Assembly: GCA_937896505.1 (NCBI GenBank)
Contig: CALBNP010000135.1
Coordinates: 1-5,065, forward strand
Reading direction: 5' to 3'
DNA from: an uncultured Bacteroidales bacterium
Lineage (GTDB): Bacteria > Bacteroidota > Bacteroidia > Bacteroidales > F082
Length of the DNA: 5,065 bases
The notes under the pieces were generated by a model. The model did no database searches. It saw only the letters and a program-made list of their open reading frames with translations, and was not told the DNA's origin. Positions 1 through 5,065 of this stretch are shown here, one piece after another. The translations under genes were made by a program, and so were the position numbers. Every line of letters begins with the position of its first letter. Within the stretch, counting starts at the first letter, position 1.

Positions 1-76
1 TTTTCACGATGGCACGAATGACGGCATTCAAGCCTGGGCAATCGCCACCACCGGTGAGAACGAGTAAGCGTTTCAT
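1..76 (-). CDS. pfkA: 6-phosphofructokinase, N-terminal 25 residues (runs off the window)
   Basis: Partial gene; only the first 25 codons are present. The start is the ATG read from 76 to 74, and the frame is open to the window edge. The peptide begins MKRLLVLTGGGDCPGLNAVI, followed by RAIVK. The TGGGDxPGxNAxIR segment (residues 8-21) is the N-terminal nucleotide/phosphate-binding loop of the PfkA family, which phosphorylates fructose 6-phosphate to fructose 1,6-bisphosphate in the cytoplasmic glycolytic pathway. The start sits at the usual distance from this motif. The residues that separate ATP- from pyrophosphate-dependent enzymes lie further downstream and are outside the window, so the phosphate donor is undetermined; Bacteroidetes often carry several paralogues. 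The gene follows the DUF4919 lipoprotein gene in the same direction after a 40-bp AT-rich gap, with no terminator or clear promoter seen, so co-transcription is possible. Confidence 0.85.
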   Translation of the reverse strand, partial: MKRLLVLTGGGDCPGLNAVIRAIVK

Positions 77-116
77 ATACAAAATGTTATTTATTCATAA
101 TAATATCGTACATACC

Positions 117-866
117 CTAAAATCCAAATATTTTAGACTGAACTTCCATGAGATTTGTAATGTTAAAATAAAATGATTTTAAACCAAAATCATTCTCCTC
201 TAATTCAAGTACATCATAAGATTCGCCGCGATTTTCTGTCAAAGATTGCATAGTAGGATTTAATCCAAAAATACTCAATAATCCGTATTCGTCAGACACA
301 CTATTGATGTAAACTGCTGATTCCATTGATTTCCCATCACCACTCATCATCATTGCATTAACTAACATAATTACTTGATTGTATGCATTATATGATTCAT
401 TAGAGCCTTGACCATACAAATTATCATAAACAATCTGTTTATAAATATGAAGTTTAAGATCAGTGGGTACAACTGCCAATTGTTCTTCAATGATTTGCGC
501 TGCATTTTTCCAATTATCTTCTGTCAAAGTATCTCCCACCAAAGCATCATTAATTCTCTTCATATCTACACGATAATATGGGTCATAATCAGAAAGAGTT
601 GCCGCTCCATAATATATATGGTATATTTGGTCTGCAGTCATAGTGGTGTCAGCAGCCTCGAAGCGCTTCAGCAAATCTGGATAATAAAACTCGCCATCTT
701 TTACATTCACATCTTTCTTTATTTGTTTATAATCAGGAATGTAAAATGCAGATTTTGAGTTATCTTTTTTTGAAACAGACGATTTGCTTGCCGAACACGA
801 ATTCAATAGAAACAAGGAACCCAATGGCAAAATCATCATAATTATGACAAAAAACAGCCTTTTCAT
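117..866 (-). CDS. DUF4919-family lipoprotein, function unknown
   Basis: A 249-residue protein with a lipoprotein signal: basic start (MKR), hydrophobic stretch at residues 4-21 and lipobox L21-N22-S23-C24, so it should be exported, cut before Cys24 and lipidated. A Ser/Lys-rich linker (25-40) follows. There is no acidic run just after the Cys of the kind that sends Bacteroidetes lipoproteins to the cell surface, so a periplasm-facing location is my inference. The rest resembles the DUF4919 family as I remember it: PDYKQIKKDV (44-53), YYPDLLKRFEAADTTMT (61-77), IYHIYYG (81-87), a helical middle (120-152), then SGDGKS and YINSVSDEYGLLSIFGLNP (175-204) and YFNITNLM (233-240). The biochemical role of the family is unknown to me. 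The gene lies between aspS and pfkA in the same direction and is markedly more AT-rich than aspS. No TAnnTTTG promoter was seen before it, so it may depend on aspS read-through. Confidence 0.85.
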   Translation of the reverse strand: MKRLFFVIIMMILPLGSLFLLNSCSASKSSVSKKDNSKSAFYIPDYKQIKKDVNVKDGEFYYPDLLKRFEAADTTMTADQIYHIYYGAATLSDYDPYYRVDMKRINDALVGDTLTEDNWKNAAQIIEEQLAVVPTDLKLHIYKQIVYDNLYGQGSNESYNAYNQVIMLVNAMMMSGDGKSMESAVYINSVSDEYGLLSIFGLNPTMQSLTENRGESYDVLELEENDFGLKSFYFNITNLMEVQSKIFGF

Positions 867-897
867 ATTCTATTAATTTTTTGATTTACTCACTGCT

Positions 898-965
898 TGC
901 CTTTAGCCATTAACTTTTAGCCTTTCGGAATTTAGCTAAGGGTTAATGGCTAAAGGCTAACAGCT
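898..965. repeat. Inverted array of 7-bp units forming a long hairpin after aspS
   Basis: The gap between aspS and the lipoprotein gene is built from degenerate heptamers. On the plus strand the right half reads, in 7-bp register from 931, tttagct, aagggtt, aatggct, aaaggct, aacagct. The left half, from 898, reads tgccttt, agccatt, aactttt, agccttt, cggaatt, which is the same kind of unit in reverse complement. As a result 899-914 and 942-957 are perfect 16-bp inverted copies, and pairing can continue inward (915-921 with 935-941) with two G-U pairs. The array ends 5 bp from the aspS stop codon. No T-run follows the stem in the aspS reading direction, so it is not a textbook intrinsic terminator. 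It could protect mRNA ends, attenuate transcription or be a dispersed intergenic repeat. Confidence 0.8.
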
Positions 966-970
966 CAAGA

Positions 971-2728
971 TTATTTCACATCCACCTTAATCTGCAACTC
1001 ATCCAATTGTTCCTGTGAGATGGCTGAGGGCGAACCGCTCATCACATCGCGGCCGGAGTTGTTCTTCGGGAAGGCGATGAAGTCGCGGATGCTGTCGGCG
1101 CCGCCGAAGAGCGAGCAGAGACGGTCGAAACCGAAGGCCAGACCTGCATGGGGCGGTGCGCCAAACTCGAAGGCACCCATCAGGAAGCCGAACTGCTCCT
1201 GAGCCTTTTCGTCGGTGAAGCCGAGGGTGTGGAACATCTTGTTTTGCAAGGTGCGGTTGTGGATACGGATGGAACCGCCGCCGACTTCAACACCGTTCAT
1301 CACGATATCGTAGGCATTGGCGCGAATGTCACCCCACTTGGTTGGGTCGTCGAGCAATGCTTCGTCTTCCGGCTTTGGTGCCGTAAATGGGTGGTGCATA
1401 GCATAGTAGCGTTGCGTTTCTTCGTCCCATTCGAGCAGCGGGAAGTCGATGACCCACAATGGAGAATACTCATCAGGATTGCGCAGGCCGAGCTGGTTGC
1501 CCATTTCGAGACGCAAGACGCAAAGCTGCACGCGGGTCTTCATGGCTTCGCCACAGAGAATCAGCATCAGGTCGCCTGGTTTTGCACCGAATTTTACAGC
1601 GATGAGTTTCAAATCGTCAGGCGTGAAGAATTTATCGACGGACGACTTGAATGTGCCATCAGCATTATATTTAATGTAAACCAAACCACCGGCACCGACT
1701 TGTGGGCGCTTGACAAACTCTGTCAAGGCATCGAGTTGCTTGCGCGTGTATTCGGCGCAGCCTTCGGCATTGATACCGACAACGAGGTCGGCATTGTCGA
1801 ACAGGCTGAAATTCTTTCCTTTAGCCACATCGTTGAGTTCAACGAACTTCATGCCGAAGCGGATATCCGGTTTGTCGCTGCCGTAGTATTTCATGGCATC
1901 GTGCCAAGTCATGCGTGGAAAATCGCCAAATTCGAGGCCTTTCACTTCCTTGAAGAGATGTTTGGCAAGGCCTTCGAACATGTTCAGCACATCTTCCTGT
2001 TCGACGAACGACATTTCGCAGTCGATTTGCGTAAATTCAGGCTGACGGTCGGCGCGGAGGTCTTCATCGCGGAAGCAACGCACGATTTGGAAATAACGGT
2101 CCATGCCAGCCACCATCAGCAGTTGCTTGTATTGTTGCGGGCTTTGCGGCAGGGCGTAAAATTCGCCAGGGTTCATGCGTGACGGCACCACGAAGTCGCG
2201 AGCGCCTTCAGGCGTCGATTTGATGAGCATCGGGGTTTCGATTTCCAAGAAATTACGTTCGCTGAGGTAGTTACGGACAAGCATACCCATGCGGTGGCGC
2301 AATTCCAAATTCTTGCGGACTGGATTGCGGCGGATGTCCAAATAACGGTATTTCATGCGGAGATCATCGCCGCCGTCGCTGACATCTTCGATGGTGAAAG
2401 GAGGTGTCTTGCTGGTATTCAGCAGATTGAAGCCGTTGACGCGGATTTCGATTTCGCCCGTAGGCATGTTCGGATTCTTCGATTCGCGCTCGATGACCGT
2501 ACCTTTAACCTGAAGGACATATTCGCGGCCAAAACCGCGGGCCTGTTCCATCAATTCAGGGCTGCTGACGCCATCCTGCAAGAAAAGTTGCGTGATTCCA
2601 TAACGGTCGCGGAGGTCGATCCAAACCAAGGAGCCCTTGTCGCGGACGCGTTGCACCCAGCCGCATAACGTGACTTCCTTGCCAGCATCGACAAGACGAA
2701 GTTCACCACAAGTATGTGTTCTGTACAT
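971..2728 (-). CDS. aspS: Aspartyl-tRNA synthetase (bacterial type)
   Basis: A 585-residue class II aminoacyl-tRNA synthetase that charges tRNA-Asp with aspartate in the cytoplasm; the length matches the bacterial AspRS (about 590). An N-terminal OB-fold anticodon-binding domain (about 1-105, with GWVQRVRDKGSLVWIDLRDR at 23-42) precedes the catalytic core. Motif 1 includes FLEIETPML (160-168, Pro166). Motif 2 includes CFRDEDLRADRQPEFTQID (218-236, Arg220). Motif 3 is GLAFGFDRL (529-537, Arg536), with Phe534 where Leu is usual. The bacterial GAD insertion lies at about 290-400, and YGSDKPD (282-288) is seen just before it. Lys84 in the RESKNPN loop matches the Lys reported for discriminating AspRS enzymes, so tRNA-Asn mischarging seems unlikely; this is an inference. 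The ATG at 2728 gives the normal family N-terminus MYRTHTCGEL and is preceded by an A-rich leader and a TAnnTTTG element. It is the first gene of a possible aspS-lipoprotein-pfkA unit. Confidence 0.98.
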   Translation of the reverse strand: MYRTHTCGELRLVDAGKEVTLCGWVQRVRDKGSLVWIDLRDRYGITQLFLQDGVSSPELMEQARGFGREYVLQVKGTVIERESKNPNMPTGEIEIRVNGFNLLNTSKTPPFTIEDVSDGGDDLRMKYRYLDIRRNPVRKNLELRHRMGMLVRNYLSERNFLEIETPMLIKSTPEGARDFVVPSRMNPGEFYALPQSPQQYKQLLMVAGMDRYFQIVRCFRDEDLRADRQPEFTQIDCEMSFVEQEDVLNMFEGLAKHLFKEVKGLEFGDFPRMTWHDAMKYYGSDKPDIRFGMKFVELNDVAKGKNFSLFDNADLVVGINAEGCAEYTRKQLDALTEFVKRPQVGAGGLVYIKYNADGTFKSSVDKFFTPDDLKLIAVKFGAKPGDLMLILCGEAMKTRVQLCVLRLEMGNQLGLRNPDEYSPLWVIDFPLLEWDEETQRYYAMHHPFTAPKPEDEALLDDPTKWGDIRANAYDIVMNGVEVGGGSIRIHNRTLQNKMFHTLGFTDEKAQEQFGFLMGAFEFGAPPHAGLAFGFDRLCSLFGGADSIRDFIAFPKNNSGRDVMSGSPSAISQEQLDELQIKVDVK

Positions 2729-2775
2729 AAGTTTTGTTGTTATTTATTTGTTTGTTATTCCGTTAGATGTATTGA

Positions 2776-2790
2776 TTTGCTTTCAGCAAA
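2776..2790 (-). other. Small hairpin in the aspS 5' leader
   Basis: The aspS leader contains TTTGCT-GAA-AGCAAA on the minus strand, a perfect 6-bp stem with a 3-base loop. It lies a few bases downstream of the start point predicted from the -7 element. It is short and AT-rich, so it may be a minor 5'-end stabiliser or chance. The rest of the leader towards the start codon is A-rich and looks unstructured, as is usual for Bacteroidetes translation starts. Confidence 0.35.
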
Positions 2791-2799
2791 ACCAAATGG

Positions 2800-2807
2800 C
2801 AAAGATA
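2800..2807 (-). promoter_or_regulatory. Promoter -7 element of aspS (TATCTTTG)
   Basis: The minus strand reads TATCTTTGCC here, an exact match to the Bacteroidetes primary-sigma -7 consensus TAnnTTTG. Transcription would begin a few bases downstream, near 2793-2795, giving a leader of about 65 nt before the aspS ATG. No perfect TTTG -33 box is seen at 19-21 bp upstream; only a T-rich stretch (TTTTTTCG on the minus strand) is there. Confidence 0.6.
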
Positions 2808-2842
2808 CATAAAAATGATTTTGCGACCGAAAAAATGTTCCA

Positions 2843-2876
2843 TTTGCGATACCTTTCCGTTTTTGGATTATTTTTG
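2843..2876 (+). promoter_or_regulatory. Promoter of the PAP2 phosphatase gene (-33 TTTG, -7 TATTTTTG)
   Basis: TATTTTTG at 2869-2876 matches the Bacteroidetes -7 consensus TAnnTTTG exactly. A TTTG at 2843-2846 lies 22 bp upstream, slightly wider than the usual 19-21 bp, as a candidate -33 box. The predicted start point near 2883 leaves a short A-rich leader (GGAAAAAGAAAAACA) before the ATG at 2902. This promoter stands back to back with that of aspS, so both genes are controlled from the 173-bp divergent region 2729-2901. Confidence 0.65.
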
Positions 2877-2901
2877 CACGGAAAAAGAAAAACATTTTCT
2901 C

Positions 2902-3495
2902 ATGCTCGCCGAACTCGATTCACAGTTTTTCCTCTTTCTGAATGGGTTACATGCCGATTGGCTCGACCCCATCATGATTGCCATCACGCAGATGTGGGTA
3001 TGGCTGCCGCTTTACGCATTGTGGATTTTCCTTGCCATCAAACAATATGGTAAACGCAGTTGGTGGATTTTCCTCGCAGTCGGACTGGTTGTACTTTGTT
3101 CCGACCAACTCTCAGCCCATGTTTGCAAACCCTTATTTCAGCGTTTGAGACCTTGCTTCAATTCTGATTTAGAAGAGTTTATATATCTCCCAAAAGGCAT
3201 GGCTGGAGGTCGATTCGGTTTTGTTTCGTCACACGCCGCCAACACGTTTTCCATTGCAACTTTCCTGACTGCCGCCTTACGCAAAAAAAGTCGTTGGGTC
3301 GGTTTCACTCTGTTTGCATGGGCTTTGATTTCGAGTTATAGCCGTATCTACATCGGATTCCACTATCCAGGCGACATCATCGCAGGAGCCATTCTCGGAA
3401 TGCTCGTTGGACTGATAATCTGGAAGTTGTTCGTTGTTGTCAGTAAGAAAATCGAGACAAGAATTCAGAACAAAGTGCTCAAATCTGATGGCTGA
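2902..3495 (+). CDS. PAP2-family membrane phosphatase (lipid phosphate or undecaprenyl-PP phosphatase-like)
   Basis: A 197-residue integral membrane phosphatase. All three PAP2 motifs are visible: KxxxxxxRP as K76...R83-P84; the PSGH-type motif as VSSH with catalytic His111; and SRxxxxxHxxxD as S147-R148...H154...D158. Hydrophobic segments at about 32-48, 55-70, 134-146 and 159-180, with a further one near 113-126, fit the multi-helix fold with its active site at the periplasmic face. Members remove phosphate from lipid carriers such as undecaprenyl diphosphate, phosphatidylglycerophosphate or lipid A. The N-terminus ELDSQFFLFLNGLHADWLD is of the type seen in Bacteroidetes PAP2 proteins, which include lipid A 4'-phosphatases, but the substrate cannot be set from sequence. 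The frame is open from an ATG at 2815, but I chose 2902 because the promoter lies between the two and the family N-terminus begins here. The 3' end overlaps the convergent DUF62 gene by 31 bp. Confidence 0.92.
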   Translation: MLAELDSQFFLFLNGLHADWLDPIMIAITQMWVWLPLYALWIFLAIKQYGKRSWWIFLAVGLVVLCSDQLSAHVCKPLFQRLRPCFNSDLEEFIYLPKGMAGGRFGFVSSHAANTFSIATFLTAALRKKSRWVGFTLFAWALISSYSRIYIGFHYPGDIIAGAILGMLVGLIIWKLFVVVSKKIETRIQNKVLKSDG

Positions 3496-4280
3496 TTGTC
3501 ATCGAAAAACTCCACTTTGATGGGTGATGAAATCTCTATACCGCACAGCGAAGCCAACTTGGCCTTGTTCAAGGCAAGTTCAAGGAAACCATGCGTACCA
3601 AAAATGGCCACCAATTCAACAGTATCAACATCAATATAACTATCTGAAATCTCGTTAATTACATATAAGTCACCCTTCACCATAATAGTGAATCTGCGTC
3701 CACGACGCTCATTCTCAAACATTTCCTTTGAAATGTTAGTGATAACATTCTCGTAGGAATCAATATACATCACCACCCCATTGATAACGTTTCCGCGAGA
3801 CACAGCGCAGAAAGCGCCGCCCAAATTGAGTTTTTCGCGTGGGGCACCTATATTGGACAGAGGTTCACCATGAGCAATCATAGAAGCAACCTTAGCAAAA
3901 CGGTCACGTGCGATGAATGTGAAGTAATCGGAATCTTGAGGCACATCTATGCAAACCGCTTCATCGAACTGACCTTCAAGGATATGACTGAAGATGCCAT
4001 TATCGGTGGAAATGAAAAACTGGCCTTCAGCTTTCACAACCACATGTGGCGAATCAGGCGACTCTATGGTATCAATAGCCACAATATGGATTGTACCAGG
4101 CGGGAAACTGCGGAAACAGTTTTTTAATGTGAAACCAGCCTGAGCAATGCTAAATGGATCAATCTCATGCGTGATATCAACAATGGTAACATCTGGCATA
4201 TAGGAGAGCAACGTGCCCTTAACAGCAGCAGCGTAATAATCGCGCGTTCCCCAATCACTTGTTAATGTCACAATTGCCAT
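3465..4280 (-). CDS. DUF62 / SAM hydroxide adenosyltransferase family protein with altered triad
   Basis: A 271-residue cytoplasmic protein of the DUF62 family (SAM_HAT; same fold as fluorinase and chlorinase). Characterised members cleave S-adenosylmethionine with hydroxide to adenosine and methionine. The N-terminal domain shows LTSDWGTRDYYAAAVKG (6-22), IVDITHEIDPFSIAQAGF (33-50), FPPGTIHIVAID (59-70) and TDNGIF (92-97). The C-terminal domain shows YENVITNIS (176-184), for the usual GNxITNI adenosine-site segment, and FGTHGFLELALNKA (227-240). The family's water-activating triad is Asp-Arg-His (Asp68, Arg75, His127 in the Pyrococcus horikoshii enzyme). Here Asp70 is kept, but the stretch after it (TIESPDSPH) has no Arg, and FHGRD is replaced by FIARD (122-126), losing the His. 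Activity is therefore uncertain. The start at 4280 gives the normal family N-terminus and follows a -7 element with a leader of about 20 nt. It is divergent from phoH, and its 3' end overlaps the PAP2 gene. Confidence 0.93.
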   Translation of the reverse strand: MAIVTLTSDWGTRDYYAAAVKGTLLSYMPDVTIVDITHEIDPFSIAQAGFTLKNCFRSFPPGTIHIVAIDTIESPDSPHVVVKAEGQFFISTDNGIFSHILEGQFDEAVCIDVPQDSDYFTFIARDRFAKVASMIAHGEPLSNIGAPREKLNLGGAFCAVSRGNVINGVVMYIDSYENVITNISKEMFENERRGRRFTIMVKGDLYVINEISDSYIDVDTVELVAIFGTHGFLELALNKAKLASLCGIEISSPIKVEFFDDNQPSDLSTLF

Positions 4281-4308
4281 CGTTCGTATCTTTTACTTTG
4301 AGAGATTG

Positions 4309-4316
4309 CAAAAGTA
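4309..4316 (-). promoter_or_regulatory. Promoter -7 element of the DUF62 gene (TACTTTTG)
   Basis: The minus strand reads TACTTTTGCA, matching TAnnTTTG. Transcription would start around 4300-4303, giving a leader of only about 20 nt before the ATG at 4280, too short for a riboswitch. No clear TTTG -33 box is seen upstream; the region is A/T-rich. Confidence 0.55.
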
Positions 4317-4371
4317 GTTTTTTATATTGAATTTAGGTGATGTTTTTTTAATTTTTCTGAACGAGTTTTTC

Positions 4372-4379
4372 TATTTTTG
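4372..4379 (+). promoter_or_regulatory. Promoter -7 element of phoH (TATTTTTG)
   Basis: TATTTTTGCGG matches the Bacteroidetes -7 consensus TAnnTTTG and lies 19 bp before the phoH ATG, so the leader would be very short and A-rich (GGAAAATAAAAACAGACG). No exact TTTG -33 box is visible; only T-runs at 4343-4349 and 4352-4356 fall near the expected distance. The element is divergent from that of the DUF62 gene, with 55 bp between the two -7 boxes. Confidence 0.62.
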
Positions 4380-4398
4380 CGGAAAATAAAAACAGACG

Positions 4399-5065
4399 AT
4401 GGCCGAACAAATACTCCAAATCGAAAATGTTGACCCTAAGGACCTATTCGGGCCCAACGACAAGTATTTAGACAAAGTCAAACAGCTTTTCCCAAAACTT
4501 AAAATCATTGCCCGCGGCGATTTCGTGAAAGTGATGGGCGACGAAGACGAGATGGATTATTTCATGAACCGCTTCGAAACGCTTACCATGCAACTCGAAC
4601 GCAATGGCCGCATCGACGAAAACATCATTGAAGACATCATGATGACGGCCACCGACCACGACCTGCAACAAAAAATGTCGGAAAGCGACGTGTTGGTATT
4701 TGGTCGCAACGGATTACCAATCAAGGCGATAACGGCAAACCAAAAACGTATGGTTAGTGCTTCGGAACAGAAAGACATGGTGTTTGCCATTGGTCCTGCC
4801 GGAACGGGAAAGACATATACTGCAGTTGCCCTCGCCGTGAGAGCCTTGAAAGAAAGGCAGGTGCGACGCATCATCCTCACCCGCCCTGCTGTGGAAGCTG
4901 ACGAACACCTCGGTTTCCTCCCCGGCGACCTGAAAGACAAGCTCGACCCTTATCTGCAACCACTTTACGACGCTTTGCGCGACATGATACCATCCGCAAA
5001 ATTAGAGGGTTATCTCGAAGACCACACCATCGAAATTGCGCCTTTGGCCTTCATGCGCGGCCGCA
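4399..5065 (+). CDS. phoH: PhoH-family ATPase, N-terminal 222 residues (runs off the window)
   Basis: Partial gene; the frame stays open from the ATG at 4399 to the window edge (222 codons of a family usually about 320-350 residues long). An N-terminal region (about 1-105) of the small KH-like type found in PhoH proteins, with IIARGDFVKVMGDEDEMD (36-53), is followed by the P-loop NTPase domain. GPAGTGKT (132-139) is a perfect Walker A motif with Lys138. IILTRPAVEADEHLGFLPGD (158-177) and DPYLQPLYDAL (183-193) are PhoH family signatures, and IEIAPLAFMRGR (211-222) leads towards the segment beyond the edge. The usual signature is VEAGExLGF; here Asp168 stands for Gly. PhoH proteins are cytoplasmic ATPases, often linked to RNA metabolism and to the endonuclease YbeY in other bacteria. 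The Walker B region is outside the window, so completeness cannot be judged. Confidence 0.95.
   Translation, partial: MAEQILQIENVDPKDLFGPNDKYLDKVKQLFPKLKIIARGDFVKVMGDEDEMDYFMNRFETLTMQLERNGRIDENIIEDIMMTATDHDLQQKMSESDVLVFGRNGLPIKAITANQKRMVSASEQKDMVFAIGPAGTGKTYTAVALAVRALKERQVRRIILTRPAVEADEHLGFLPGDLKDKLDPYLQPLYDALRDMIPSAKLEGYLEDHTIEIAPLAFMRGR

Noticed and set aside
408..758. Plus-strand open frame inside the lipoprotein gene
   Set aside because: Antisense to a gene with a good lipobox and family motifs; its Ile/Leu-rich translation reflects AT-rich DNA.
899..957. Classical rho-independent terminator after aspS
   Set aside because: The stem is long but AT-rich, and no U-run directly follows it in the aspS direction; it is better described as a repeat array.
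1148..2182. Long plus-strand open frame (344 codons) opposite aspS
   Set aside because: It is the antisense shadow of a clearly conserved AspRS gene with high GC; the translation shows no recognisable domain.
3465..4280. True fluorinase or chlorinase
   Set aside because: The halogenase signature around the fluorinase Tyr77/Thr80 loop (TYPATG-type) is absent; the protein reads IDTIES at that place.
4281..4320. SAM riboswitch before the SAM-related DUF62 gene
   Set aside because: The leader predicted from the -7 element is only about 20 nt and no riboswitch-like stems are present.
4468..4959. Minus-strand open frames opposite phoH
   Set aside because: They overlap the PhoH coding region carrying Walker A and family signatures; their translations look like antisense.
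5057..5064. GCGGCCGC (NotI site) at the window edge, possible cloning junction
   Set aside because: It sits in frame within the PhoH sequence and encodes the expected family residues MRGR, so it is natural coding sequence.

Overview
The window looks like a chromosomal core region of a Bacteroidetes (Bacteroidota) bacterium, probably Prevotella- or Bacteroides-like. The grounds are: a DUF4919-type lipoprotein family that I associate with this phylum; gene starts without Shine-Dalgarno sequences but with A-rich leaders; and four start regions carrying the phylum's -7 promoter element TAnnTTTG. Protein sequence style (AspRS, PAP2, PhoH) agrees. A genus cannot be fixed from the sequence alone.

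Layout. On the minus strand, reading right to left, come aspS (aspartyl-tRNA synthetase, 2728-971), a DUF4919 lipoprotein (866-117) and the first 25 codons of a 6-phosphofructokinase (76 to the window edge). Between aspS and the lipoprotein lies an inverted array of 7-bp units (898-965) that can fold into a long hairpin. Divergent from aspS, on the plus strand, is a PAP2 membrane phosphatase (2902-3495). It converges with, and overlaps by 31 bp, a minus-strand DUF62 / SAM hydroxide adenosyltransferase homologue (4280-3465). Divergent from that is the start of a PhoH-family ATPase (4399 to the window edge).

Function. The genes are mostly housekeeping: protein synthesis (aspS), glycolysis (pfkA), envelope lipid phosphate metabolism (PAP2), SAM-related metabolism (DUF62) and RNA-related ATPase activity (PhoH). 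I see no shared pathway. Two divergent promoter regions (2729-2901 and 4281-4398) organise transcription.

I found no mobile element, CRISPR array, tRNA or rRNA, and no convincing undescribed multi-gene system. The points most worth a second look are the DUF62 protein, which appears to lack two of the three residues of the family's water-activating Asp-Arg-His triad; the heptamer inverted array; and the AT-rich lipoprotein gene between two housekeeping genes.
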